Source: Methanomassiliicoccales archaeon LGM-DZ1 (GTDB lineage: Archaea; Thermoplasmatota; Thermoplasmata; Methanomassiliicoccales; Methanomethylophilaceae). From it: a DNA stretch of 64,000 bases. Position numbers and translations under genes: made by a program. The stretch is from contig CP115556.1 of assembly GCA_030168595.1 (NCBI GenBank), positions 124,001-188,000 on the forward strand. The letters are read 5' to 3'. Shown here piece by piece: positions 27,101-38,595 of this stretch (positions are counted from its first letter, which is position 1; each line of letters begins with the position of its first letter). The notes under the pieces were generated by a model. That model was given only the letters and a program-made list of their open reading frames with translations. It made no database searches and was not told where the DNA came from.

Positions 27101-30100
27101 TCCGTGTCCGGAGGCAGGACTGTATACATAGCCGGAGACGAGAACGTCTCCGATACCGTGAACAGCATTTCCGGCGTATCCATCAAGGGTTCCGTCTACG
27201 GCGGATCCTCGAAGGGAGACGACGGTGGCAGTACATTATCTCAATACACCAACACGGTCGTAATCGTCAGGAACGGATACATCGCCAAGGATATCTTCGG
27301 AGGCGGCCTCATGGGCAACACCTACGGAAACGCCAGCGTGTACGTCGGATACGACAACGGTCCCAGCGGACCCACACCGTACAGCTACACGGAGGCCCAT
27401 TCCCACGGCATATCAGTGGACAACATCTATGCCGGAGGCAACGTAAGTACCGAATACGACTCGGAAGGAAAGCCGATAGGCATCGTTCCCTTCGAGAAAT
27501 ATCTTGTCAAGGGGAGCGGAACCGTCATCGTGTTCGGTGACGACGGAAAGCGCCCCATTTCCATCACCGGAAGCGTCATGGGCAGCGGTAACTCCTGCCT
27601 CACGGCGGACAAGAGCATATCTTCAAGTTTCACCACCTATCTGGCCATCAACGGTGTGGAGAACCGCGCTGAATCCATGTCGGCCATCCACCGTGCCGAC
27701 GAGCTCATCATCACCCAATCGGTCCTAAAGATCACCGGAAGGAGCCCGCTGGTGAAGGTCGGCAGCTCCGAGAAGACTCTCAGTATCTATGGCATCGGCA
27801 CCATGACCCTAAGACGCGACTCCATCGTATCCATTGAAGACCCTATCGACGCAGTCGCCCAGTACCGCAGTCTCAGCAAGGACAACCTCCCGTCCACCGT
27901 AGCGGCACCGTCCAACGAGATCAGGTTCCTGACCGGTTCCACCTTCTACGTCAGGGACGTCAACATGGTATACGGAAAGGTCGAAGGATACACCATCCTG
28001 TCCGTCGAGACCCAAGGCAGGTATGGAGCGTACGTACTGGGAGACGCCTTGCTGTCGTCCAACAACGGTTTCGTCGTGTACAGGGACGGTTCCTACGACA
28101 GGGCTGACTACTCCGACTCCTCCGGCATCAGATGCTGGTTCATATCGGGAGTCACGAGGAAGGTCCTCACCATGAACCTGAATGCGGAGACTGACCAGCA
28201 GGGCCACCCCATACTCACGAACACCATGGCCACCGTGGACATCCAGAAGTTCCAGGATGCCACCCAGCTGAGGTTCACCGGAGGAAGTTTCACGTCCATG
28301 TCCTCGGACGGGGCCAAGATGTACTACTTCGACAGACCCGGCACCGTCAGCGACACCTACACCAACCTTGGAATGATAGTCGGTTACGCCCCGGACGACC
28401 CCAGTTACAACCCTGGCCGCGCTCTTCTCTACGACCGCGACACCCGCTACCTCGACATCGGAGAAGAGAGCACATGGATGTACGGCTCCTATTACGCCGA
28501 GAACGGAGACACCTACAGCGAGGAGCCTCTGAGAGGATACGAGGATAGGCCTGACAGAGTCAGTAGGACGCTGACCCCGGTCACCCTGCAGGCGTTCCGT
28601 GCCTCGGAGACACCCGCAGGCATCTACGGAATCAACTTCGTCTTCACCGCCACCCACAGCGACCGGACCTCTTACATCGGCTACCTGGTCATCAACCTCC
28701 AGGAATCAATCGTGGTCACCTACGAGTCCATGGAGGGCGGGCAGTCCGTCACCAAGGAGAACGTCATGACCACCAACAGGACCGAGGTGCGTATCGATCT
28801 GTACGTCATCGGATCCAGCGGCAGCGCGACCTCCGCCAACGACTACGAGGTCATCATGAAGACCGAACTGCCCCACAACAAGTCCGAGGGCCAGTGCGAC
28901 ATCATGATCCCCACCGGATTCACCAACGGAGAGCTCCACATCACCGGTGTCAGCTACACAGTGTATACCGAACAGGGAGACACTGATTCGGTGTTCAAGC
29001 GTTCGTACAACCGGGACGCGAAGATCTACGTGGCGGCCATATCCAACCAGGACAAGACCACCGGCTGGTCCACGTCCGCCGGAGTCGTGGAGTCTAACGA
29101 CACCATGTCGGACACCGTCGTCGGTACCCTCATGGGTAACATCTCGGCGACCGTCAGATACTACGTCAGAGACTTCACGTACGAGGAGGACTACCCCGAT
29201 TACCTCAGTCCCCAGATCCACAGCGAGACCAAGCGTCCCCAGTTCACCCTGCACTTCTACGTCCTCCTGAACGGAGAGCGGGTCAATTCCAACGTTACTG
29301 TAACCTTGATTGAAAAGCAGAAGTTCCAGGTGACCTTCTACGATTCATACAAGGACCCTGACTACCTCAGCCCCGAAGTCAGAGGCTACTACGAAGGCAC
29401 CGAACTGACGGAGTCCAACATGCCCTCCACCGGTCCGAACTTCATCGGATGGTATTACGCAGGTACCAACTTCTCCAACGTCTACGACTACGGACAGCCC
29501 GTCACCAAGAACATGAGTCTGGAGGCCAGGTACACCTACGTACTGACCTTCGACAACATGGACGGCACCTCCTACACCATGTATGTCCCCGCTGAGGAAG
29601 GAGGTACCATGCTGAACAAGAACGCCGTCCCCAGGCCAACCGCCACCGGCTACGAGTTCGTGGAATGGTTCACCGATCAGGACTGTTCCCGCCAGTGGGA
29701 CTACACCATGGACCGTATCACCGGAGATACCACGCTGTACGCGAAGTGGGTCGGGAAGCAGATTACCGTCCACTTCTGGTATACCAACAGCAGCGGTGAC
29801 CTGGTCAGCTTCGCCGGAGACACCGCCCACGTGGCGCCCGAGGAAATAGGCGGGAACAGCTTCTACGTGATGATGAGGGTCGGCGATGAACTGATCAGGC
29901 CCTACGTGCGCTACGGTTCCACCTTCAACACCATCGACCCCTACCAGTCGTCCGGCTCGATCATCAACATCCTCGACTTCGCGAGGCAGAGCATCGAGGC
30001 CACCATGGGCGATAACGTGAAGTTCATCTGCTGGCAGGCCTACAGGTACAACGATCCCACGGAGAATGTAGTTTACAGCATCTATTCCGACACCCTCATG

Positions 30101-33100
30101 AGCGGGGACATGGCCCTCGAGAGGCCCACGCCCGGCGGTTCGCCCACAGTCCTGGACGTCATAGACCTTTACGCCGTGACCGCCACGGTGGCCATCCAGC
30201 TGGAAATGTCCGACAGCAACAACGATGCTTCCGTGCACATCGCTGCCCCCAGCACGTTCCTTGTCTATCCCGATGTGCCAGACGACATAAACGAAACCTA
30301 CGACGTCTATGGATACGACAATACCATCTATCTCTTCCTTGACAACAGTACAGTCTATAAGTGGATGGAGGGCACTCAAAAGTGGCAGACTTCAGTCACT
30401 TCACCTGATACGATCAAGAACAACGGTACCTTATTGTTCAAGTGGAGCAACGACTTCAACGGCGTCGACTACGGCGGCAGTTTCAGGTACTACCTGGATG
30501 CGGACAATAACTGGTATGCCGTCGAGGACTGGAACTACAGGTACATAGATGAAATAGATACTGACTCCAGCCCCACCGTTTACTACGCCCACGACAAGTA
30601 CGGGAACTTCTACACCAAGTCCGGCAACAACGCCTGGGTGAAGTCGTACAGCATCGTGTATGCTGTGGATGGCGTCGAGATCACCTACAAGCATGAGGGC
30701 TCCTCCTGGTACAAGCTCGAAGGCGACCTCTGGGTGTCGTGTTCTGAACCCTCCGACTATTACTTCAAGGACAGGTTCGACAACCACTATGAGGTTGCCT
30801 GGAGCGGCACGTGGAACACCGGAAACAATCCGAGAACCTACACCACGGGTCACGAGGGAAGTACATACACCATCACCATTGCCAAGACGGACAGCGGAAA
30901 CCGCACCGGGACTCCCGTCTATAAGAAGGACGGAAGCGAGTACGACTGGTCCCAGGACGACTGGGCTGACGACCACTTCCTCGACCAGTTCTGCACCAGG
31001 TACATGTACGCCGGAGACATCTACAAGTGCACTTACGGTGCGGAGGCCTTCTACGAGTTCACCTTCCAGCTGAACCAGGCCACCCGTGCAGGATATAGAC
31101 TGGTCGGATGGCACAACCAGCACGTCGACCCGATGGACGACTCCTATCCGAGTGCCGGCGTCAACAGGACCCTGTTCATCTTCGTGGATCTCACCGAAAC
31201 CAATCAGCCTGTCTGGAGGGAGATCCTCAGGACCACCGAGGGCTCACTGTACCAGACCTGGGTGTACGACGGGGTATCCGCCCAGCCCGTCATCGGCGAC
31301 CCGTCCCATTTGTACACCGTCGGATACACGGCGGTGTGGGAACAGCTGAATTACACAGTGAATATCGGTAACCCCGCCCACGGTACCATCAACGCGTACC
31401 TCGTCAACGAGGACGGTTCCAGGACCAAGATCGACGGTAGCATAGACAACATCCACTACGGAGACAGGATCGAGCTGTCATACGCCCCCACCGGCAACTA
31501 TCAGTTCAGCAGATGGATGATCACCGGAGAGTACATCATCAACCCCGTGGGCAGACCCTCCACCACCATGATCGTCCAGGGAGACTGTACCATCTCTGTC
31601 AGCGATATCGGAGACAGGGTCGTCACCGCACAGGTGTACTACGACGGCCACAGGGAACAGGGGGGAGGAAAACTCAACGGCAGCGACGCCGACAGGACCA
31701 CCGCCTTCATGCTCAACAAGGCCACCGGTGAGTACTGTCAGATGGACTTCATCCCCAACGTCTCCGACGAATACGAGTTCTACCGCGGATACGTCCCGCT
31801 AGGCGAGTACGTATTCGTCCTCAGATACGACATGGGAGAATACGGACACAACGATTTCGAACTGATGGGAGACCTGACGGTCGATATCGAGGGACGTGTG
31901 GACTTCTCCTTCTACGTCCTTACGGCGAGGATCACCGATGCCACCACCGACGGAAGTACCGTCGTAGATTACTGTTCCATCCCGGAGGGATGGCAGATCA
32001 TCAACCACGTACTGCTGGTCGATGAGCACGGCAACGAGGTCCTCAGGGTGTCCAAGTACACAGGAGCCATCAAGGACTACATCGACAGGGAGATCGACCA
32101 GGGCGGCGCCATCATCAACAACCCGGAGGACATGATTCCGCCGGTGCGCTTCACCGTGGCACCGGGATACTTCTTCAACATCTACGAAGGATTCCCCGAC
32201 GAGGTGTCTGGAGTGGACCAGTTCGTCGTCAACTACATCAACCGCTATCCCTACGGAACCACCCTCTACGGAGAGTCGTTCTCCGGAAGGTTCGACCTCA
32301 ACTGGACCAGGTACTGGAAGCCCGCTGACGTCGTCGTCCACATAGCACCCATCGCACCTAAGGTCAAGTACGCCGTGGACAGCCCCGGTCCCGGAGAGGA
32401 TTGGACCGCCACAGCGAACATCCCCTACGGTTCCGCATTCGGCCTCGACACCAGGACGACCGAACTGGAGACCTACCTTACTCAGCATTCCATATTCAAG
32501 CACGTGTCCTCGTGGAAGTACCCCGACGGCAGGATGGCCGTGACCGCGGACGTGTTCGGCCCCGAGACCGCCGTCAGGCTAGGATTGGGCGGCACCCCCG
32601 TCATCGACGCCATGTCGCTGGAGGACCAGTACGGCAACAAGTACACCAGCACCTCGGTGTCCGATCTCGACTATTACATAGTGTACAAGACCGTGGAGTC
32701 CGTGGAATCGAAGTACTAGATCGACGGCACCGACTACTACGTGTGGGACACCGACCACTGGGAGTCCTGCGACCCCGTGAACCTCTACTACTTCAAGGAC
32801 GGTTCCAACAAGTACGTCCTGCAGGGAGGGGAGTACAGGTGCTTCTACATCGCCGACTCCTACTGCGAGATCGATGCAATCATCACCGCGGCCGAGGAGA
32901 AGCCCATTGCCGTGAAGGTAATGACGGAGAACCTCTCCGGAGGATACGACGTGATCTCGTCCGTCGACTCCTTCATGCTGACGAAGGACTCTTCCACCTA
33001 CACCGGAACGTTCCCGGTCGAGGACATCTCCGGATACTCCTTCGGTACCGTGGTCCTGGAGAATGCGGGAGGCATCACAGTCGCCTCCGTCGTCCCCGTC

Positions 33101-36100
33101 ATCGTCGACGGCAAGCTCACCGGGGTGCAGATGACCCTTGACGGCTAGACCGACGGCATCACCGCTGACATCAGGTTCGTCCTCCACACCGCCGACCTCG
33201 TGTGGGACAAGGTATGGGAGAGCGATCCCACTGCCGGCGAGACCCCCAAGGTCACCGCCAACGGCTGGACCTACGATTCAGTCACGCAAAAGATGACGAA
33301 GTCGGGAGTGAAGTACGGCCAGGAGGTCCTCATGCCCTACATGAACTATCCTGAGACGGACATCGTCGGCTGGACCGTCGGCGGCAATGCCGTCGGCGAG
33401 TACGAGGACGATATGTACAAGCTGACCTACACGGGATCCGTCCCCCACTTCAAGATGTGGAACGGGAGCGAATGGGTCGATTGCGATGAGATCGAAGGCT
33501 ATCACTTCCACATCTACATTGACGGCGCCTATCTCCACGACTCCCAGTTCGTTCTGTCCAACGGTGTCTTCGTCCGCGTAGGCGAGGGCCCCGTCCCGCC
33601 CGAGACGTACACCCTGGTGGAGTCCGGCGAGTATGAGGGCAAGTACGTCGATACCTTCGGGAACTACTGGAACGACTCCCAGGGCAACAGCCTGTATGAG
33701 TATCACGTGTTCCGCAATAACCCCCTCAGGTTCACCTACGCCATCGAGCCCTCAGATTCCGGCACTGTGTCCCTCGATGCCGTCTATCATGTGGATAATG
33801 TGGACATCACCTTCACCACCTTCAAGAGCCAGTTCATAACCAACGGGTACCAGAGCATCACGTTCTCCATCCCCCAGGGCACCTCCCTCACCGTCGAGGA
33901 GATCGCCCAGCTGGCCCTCGAGCTGACCGACGGGAAGTACAACGGCTCCCAGTTCCTCGGATGGTGGAACGGCGACCACGAGTTCAATGTGAAGGAAGTC
34001 ACTTCCATCCCCGTCACCGTGTCCTCCACTTCCACGGACGACGCCATCTCCGCGGACGTGGGCCCCGTCTCCGAAAGTCAGAAGGTCGGTCTTGCATCCG
34101 GCAGCCCGTTCACCTTCACCGTAACCGTCCGCGGCATGGCCTCCGCCTCCGGGGACGATGTGGTCTTGGAGATCACCGGCCTGCCCGAGGACGTCACCTA
34201 CGAGACCGTATGGGTCTCCGGCGCCACCGACACCGTCCTCAGCGTCACCGTGACCGGCGAGGTGGAGTTCGGCACCAAGCTGACGGTGTATGTATCAACC
34301 TCGGAGGAGAGCGAGGTCTTCGATGCCGACACCGAGTTCCTCGCCAAGTGGGAGATCGTCTACCTCGACTTCCTCTTCGGTCAGGACATGGAGTACACTG
34401 AGATCGACGCTACCGTGACCGACGTCTCCGGCGACGACTCCGTCACCGTCGCCCAGGGCACTGTCGGCGGCACCGGCAACGTCGGTATCGCTTCCGGCAG
34501 CCCGTTCACCTTCACAGTCACGGTCACCGGCATGAAGTCCAAGGCCACGAGCGATGTATGTCTCGTGATCCACGGCCTGCCCGAAGGCGTGACCTACACC
34601 TACGAGGTCACCTCCTCCCTCGGAGCCGATGACACCGTTCTGAGCGTCACCGTCACCGGTGCCGTCGCCGCCGATACCGAGCTGGAGATCTGGGTCTCCG
34701 CCGCCACCCCCGATGTGGACGTGTCCGCCACCCAGGACTCCTCCGTGGACATCCTGGACTACGGCAGCCCCAACCGCGTCCTGTACAACTCGGAGATCAT
34801 CATGACCATCAGGCCGCCCTCCGGCAAGACCATCGACTATGAGGCCACCATCGCAGCCAGCACCTCCGGCTACAACTTCGGCCAGCCCAAGAAGCTGTCC
34901 GAGGACAGGGGATTCAGATGGTCTTTCCTGCTGACCGAGGACAACGTGATCCTCAACGTGATCTACAAGGACGTCTCCGTGAAGATCGACTTCTACGTCA
35001 ACGGAGTGTTCGTGGACCCCACCGGCCCCAACAAGGTCAGGGTATACACCGATGACGCATCCTACGACGCCTACGGACAGGACATCCCCATGTACAAGCA
35101 GGTCAAGTTCGGCAACTACGGCGACCAGAGCGTCATATGGTACACCGACCCCGAGTGCACCACCCCCTTCGATCCCTCGTCCACCTCCGGTTCGTACATC
35201 TACAACCAGCTGATGCTCGAGAGCATCTCCCTCTACACCTACGACAGGTATGTCGTGGTCTTCCACGACAGCGACGGTACCGGAGCGTACAAGATCATCA
35301 GAGAGCCAGTAGCTAGTTATGTGGATCTCCCGCTGTTCGGATACGACATGGAGGTCAAGCACAAGGACCACCTGTTCGCAGGATGGGCGGTGCTCTCCGA
35401 CGACGATCACGTCTACACCTACTTCCCCGAGGGAAGAGTCCCCACCGCCGACTTCCCGGCCAACAAGTGGTTGAACCTCTACGCGTACTACCTCACCGAC
35501 GGTACCTACGTGGGGACCTTCAACGGAGGGGACCACAACCCGAGGATCTACAACGACGATGATGTGCAGACGGACATCGAGCACCTCTCGGTGGTGTACA
35601 GCGAGACCGTGGACTTCGATCCCGACACCACCTATACCCCGGAGTCCCCCGGATGCACCGGCAACTACACCATCCGCCACCACACCGATAACACGAAGAT
35701 CGTCCACTACTGGTGCAGGATCACCGTCGACGACAAGTACTACACCGTGGTCGGCACTTTCAGCGTGGACATCAACGCCCTGCAGATGTTCGTCATCGCC
35801 CCGTCGGCCTACAAGATGCACGACGGGACCGCGCTGGAGCTCGGCGACGCCGCCACCAGCATCCAGATGCGTTCCATCGACGGCACCGTCCTCCCCGAGA
35901 CCATCCTCGACTGCTTCAGCTCCGTCGCCTACAACACCGGCGAGGGATACCGCAGCTCGCTTACCGACATCGGCACCTTCAAGACCGGTGCGTCGCTGAC
36001 CACCGCCGAGGGCGTGGACCTGACCGACTTCACCATCAAGTACATCGACGGTACCATCACCGTATACTCCGAGGAATCCGTCAGAAGCGAGACGAGGGGG

Positions 36101-36106
36101 TGGTGA
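24152..36106 (+). CDS. Giant surface protein, 3,984 codons with two in-frame amber codons
   Basis: One frame runs from ATG 24152 (GGAGGAG upstream) to TGA 36106, interrupted only by TAG at codons 2856 and 2999. Domains: signal helix about 20-43; an InlB-type repeat near 185-240 (FAGWNTASDGSGTQYLPGD); a beta-helix-like block at about 700-1050 with eight VYGGG/FGGG turns; InlB repeats near 1750-1870; many long beta-type modules; and an MBG-like end (about 3830-3975, IKYIDGTITVYSE). No C-terminal membrane helix is visible. Composition and frame are continuous across both ambers. In a pyrrolysine-using methanogen they may be decoded. Otherwise the main product ends at residue 2855. Confidence 0.8.
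32717..32719 (+). other. In-frame amber codon 1 of the giant gene (candidate pyrrolysine)
   Basis: Codon 2856 is TAG in the context AAG TAC TAG ATC GAC GGC ACC. The frame stays open for 142 more codons to the next amber with the same composition. The twelve bases downstream nearly match those after amber 2. Confidence 0.6.
33146..33148 (+). other. In-frame amber codon 2 of the giant gene (candidate pyrrolysine)
   Basis: Codon 2999 is TAG in the context GAC GGC TAG ACC GAC GGC ATC. The frame then continues 985 codons to a TGA. Both ambers are followed by AYC GAC GGC AYC. Confidence 0.6.
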
Positions 36107-36107
36107 G

Positions 36108-36707
36108 GTGTCCGGTCAAAGCAGCAGGATCCTGATGGTTGCGGCCATCATCGCCATCGTGGCAGCCGCCTCGGTGGGGGCCGCGTTCGCATACTCCTCC
36201 GTCACCAACAGTGAGAACAACAACCTGAGCAGCGATGCCTACCTGGTGGCCACGGACAGCCATGGCGACACCTCCTTCCAGATCTCGCCGGTCCGGTACA
36301 TGAGGGCCGGAACGGGGGTCTACCTCCCGGAGTTCGAGGGTTCCACGATCGAAGGGCAGCTGGAAGCTAAGAGTCCGTCTGGATCCTCTCAGATGAGAAT
36401 GTGGGTCACGATGCAGGACCCCATGTCATGGACCGTCATCCAGAAGATCACCCTGACGGTAGATTACGACGATGATACCAAGAAGGTCGAGAGGACCTGC
36501 TTCGACTGGAACAACGTGATCCCCCAAACGGGAGCGGCGACCGATGTCATCTCCCTCGGGGACGGTACCCACACCTTCAAGATCTCGGTCACCTACAGAA
36601 GTACCGTGTCATCCGACCCGAACACTTACTCCCAGGTCCTCAACTCCGGTATCGTGTTCGTACAGGGGACCAATGCCAACGATCCCCTGACTCCGCCGTC
36701 ATCCTGA
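36108..36707 (+). CDS. Secreted SipW-type protein, last gene of the surface operon
   Basis: 199 residues from GTG 36108, one base after the giant gene's stop, with GACGAGGGGG as ribosome site. The signal helix (RILMVAAIIAIVAAASVG, AAFAYS) is followed by TNSENNNLSSDAYLV, a variant of the SipW-type boundary seen at 20361 and 23154. The mature part is beta-type, Thr/Ser-rich and lacks an anchor. It could be a fibre cap, chaperone or minor subunit. Tight coupling to the giant gene supports translation through that gene's full length. Confidence 0.68.
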   Translation: MSGQSSRILMVAAIIAIVAAASVGAAFAYSSVTNSENNNLSSDAYLVATDSHGDTSFQISPVRYMRAGTGVYLPEFEGSTIEGQLEAKSPSGSSQMRMWVTMQDPMSWTVIQKITLTVDYDDDTKKVERTCFDWNNVIPQTGAATDVISLGDGTHTFKISVTYRSTVSSDPNTYSQVLNSGIVFVQGTNANDPLTPPSS

Positions 36708-36891
36708 ATGTCTGGCACATCGCAAAATGAGATGACTGCAGAGATATATGGATAAGGGTAGGAACGAATGAAACCGAGGGGGTCCTTCCCCCTCTATTTT
36801 CCCTTTTTTACTCTGCGGATCCGTCCCTCCGAATACCTCTTCTCGCTTTTCCCGAGATCCGTCCTGGAATCACATATTATTGACGGTTAAT
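36708..36891 (+). other. Intergenic segment after the surface operon
   Basis: The only structure I see is the hairpin GAGGGGG/CCCCCTC at about 36776-36795, within the right copy of the 23-bp repeat (36762-36784), followed by TATTTTCCCTTTTTT, a good terminator-like T-rich tail. Confidence 0.55.
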
Positions 36892-36933
36892 ATATTATCT
36901 ATTTACCCAAAAATACGTATAAATAGATAATAT
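36892..36933. promoter_or_regulatory. 14-bp inverted repeat upstream of a truncated HTH gene
   Basis: ATATTATCTATTTA (36892-36905) and TAAATAGATAATAT (36920-36933) are perfect inverted arms around a 14-base spacer. They overlap the AT-rich promoter and a potential upstream ATG at 36932. This looks like an operator for the adjacent XRE-type regulator. Confidence 0.55.
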
Positions 36934-36946
36934 GTTATCTACAATT

Positions 36947-37156
36947 ATGAAGAATTATCTTGAACTCAGCGACATCTTCCACGAGAGATCCATGGAGGAT
37001 CGGATGGCCGACCTGGCATCGAGATTCAAGGTATACCGCAAGAAGGCCAAACTGACCCAGCTCGAACTGGCAGACCGGAGCGGGGTATCGTACGGGACGA
37101 TAAAGCGTTTCGAACGTACCGGCAGGATCTCCCTCGAAAGCCTGTGGCTCATATGA
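36947..37156 (+). pseudogene. Truncated XRE-family HTH regulator
   Basis: About 69 residues from ATG 36947 (MKNYLELSDIFHERSMEDRM). The helix-turn-helix is clear: FKVYRKKAKLTQLELADRSG then SYGTIKRFERTGRISLESL. Family members continue beyond SLESL with another helix, but here the frame stops after WLI where the sequence switches to the C-terminal half of an MFS transporter. The DNA-binding part is intact, so it may still bind the palindrome just upstream. I read it as the gene cut at the right edge of the inserted island. Confidence 0.65.
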
Positions 37157-37865
37157 CGAGATCTTCGCCGTGTCCGCCGCCGCAAGCGCCGCGGCCGCCG
37201 TGCTCTCCGCCGCCCTGACGGAGTCCCGGAGGGCCGGCGCTCAGAATGTCAGGAGGACGGGAGGCCCCCGGATATCGGATTACATAGAGCGCTCTTCGCT
37301 GGTGATGTCCCTCGTGGCCTTCGTGATGTTCTTCTCGTATTCCGGGGTGCTCACGTTCATCGCGCCCTATTCCCGCGAGACAGGGCTCACCGATTACTCC
37401 ACGGTGTTCTTCCTCGTCCTGTCCATCGGCACGATCATCTGCAGGCTCTTCCTCGGGCGCATATACGACAGGCACGGCGAGAACCCCGCTCTGATCCCCT
37501 TCCTGGCACTGTATGTCGTCGCGATGATCATGCTGGGCACGGTGTCCTCCGGCGCCGAGCTCCTGGTCTCCGCGTTCCTCATAGGGATAATGATCGCCAT
37601 GCTCTCCTCGGTGGCGCAGGCCGTGATAATCAGGAAGGCGCCCTGCGAGAGGTACGGGGTGGCGGTTTCCACGTACAATGTCTTCGTTGACCTTTCGTAT
37701 GCTGTCGGGCCGGTGGTCAACGGATTCTCCATCGGCATCCTCGGCTACGGAGATAACTACGTCCTGATGGCGGCCGTCGGCCTCCTGGGACTCCTGATAT
37801 ATCTGGGACTCCACGGGATACCGGTCAGCATGGCCCGCAGGCGGGGGGAAGGTGCGGATGCCTGA
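37148..37865 (+). pseudogene. MFS transporter C-terminal half
   Basis: Open sequence from about 37148 encodes the end of helix 6 (YDEIFAVSAAASAAAAVLSA), the basic central loop, and helices 7-12 including GRIYDRHGENPALIP, the repeated loop motif of MFS proteins. The first possible start is GTG 37170. The matching helices 1-4 are found at 18918-19235 on the same strand; helix 5 is missing. It looks like the severed second half of one transporter. The downstream glycosylase gene overlaps its stop. Confidence 0.75.
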
Positions 37866-38595
37866 ACTTGCAGGGCCGGAATTCTACCTGCCGGGAGCGG
37901 CGGAGCTGGCCCCCCGCATCCTGGGCATGCTCCTCTGCAGGAGGATGCCGGACGGCAGCGTCCTGAAGCTCAGGGTGACGGAGACCGAGGCGTACTGCGG
38001 GGAATCCGATACGGCCGCCCATGCCCATCACGGCAGGACGCCCCGCACCGAAGTGCTCTATCACCGCGGCGGGAAGGCGTACGTGTACCGCTGCTATATG
38101 TTCTGGCTCCTCAACCTCACCTGCGGCGCCGAAGGCGATCCGCAGTGCGTGCTCATCCGCGGAGTCGACGGGTTCTCCGGCCCCGGCCGCATGTCGAAGG
38201 CGATGTGCATCGAAAAGGACCTTTACGGGAAGGACCTGGTGCCGGAGAACGGGCTGTGGCTGGAGTACGGGAATCCTCCCGGAGGGAGGATAGAGGCGGG
38301 CCCCAGGGTGGGCATCCCGTACGCATCGGAAGCGGACCGTCTCACCCCGCTCAACTTCAGGCTGGTCCGAATCTCATCTGAAATGCTGGTTATCGGCGAT
38401 CCCGTTGAGCACGATGTCCAGCAGCCTGAGGGTCCCGGCAGGTCCGACGATGGGCTCCGGACGGGTGCGGATGAAATCCCCTCCGGGCGCCTCGATGACC
38501 GCCTGGGACAGTGCCGTTCCCCTGTTCACAGCGGAGACGCAGAGCCCCTCGCTGGCGAGGATGATGTCGCTCTGGGTATGCTCCGGATCGTCTGA
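37858..38595 (+). CDS. Alkyladenine (3-methyladenine) DNA glycosylase, AAG family
   Basis: 245 residues from ATG 37858 with GGGGGGAAGGUG upstream, overlapping the MFS stop. AAG signatures: LRVTETEAYCGESDTAAHA with the catalytic Glu, then HHGRTPRTEVLYHRGGKAYV and VLIRGV. It excises alkylated purines in base-excision repair. Authentic similarity ends near VGIPYASEADRLTPLNFRL, about 38370. The last 70 or so residues are antisense to the nitrogenase-like gene, a 222-bp convergent overlap, so the natural stop has probably been lost. Confidence 0.88.
   Translation: MPELAGPEFYLPGAAELAPRILGMLLCRRMPDGSVLKLRVTETEAYCGESDTAAHAHHGRTPRTEVLYHRGGKAYVYRCYMFWLLNLTCGAEGDPQCVLIRGVDGFSGPGRMSKAMCIEKDLYGKDLVPENGLWLEYGNPPGGRIEAGPRVGIPYASEADRLTPLNFRLVRISSEMLVIGDPVEHDVQQPEGPGRSDDGLRTGADEIPSGRLDDRLGQCRSPVHSGDAEPLAGEDDVALGMLRIV

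Noticed and set aside
34295-35821. A long minus-strand open frame inside the giant gene
   Set aside because: It is Val/Gly/His-rich, has no motif, and is the mirror of a C-ending-codon gene; the same applies to the minus frame at 21632-23245.
24152-36106. A decayed pseudogene as the simplest reading of the two TAG codons
   Set aside because: Only TAG stops occur in almost 12 kb, no frameshifts are seen, and a coupled gene follows. It remains the main alternative hypothesis for relatives lacking pyl genes.
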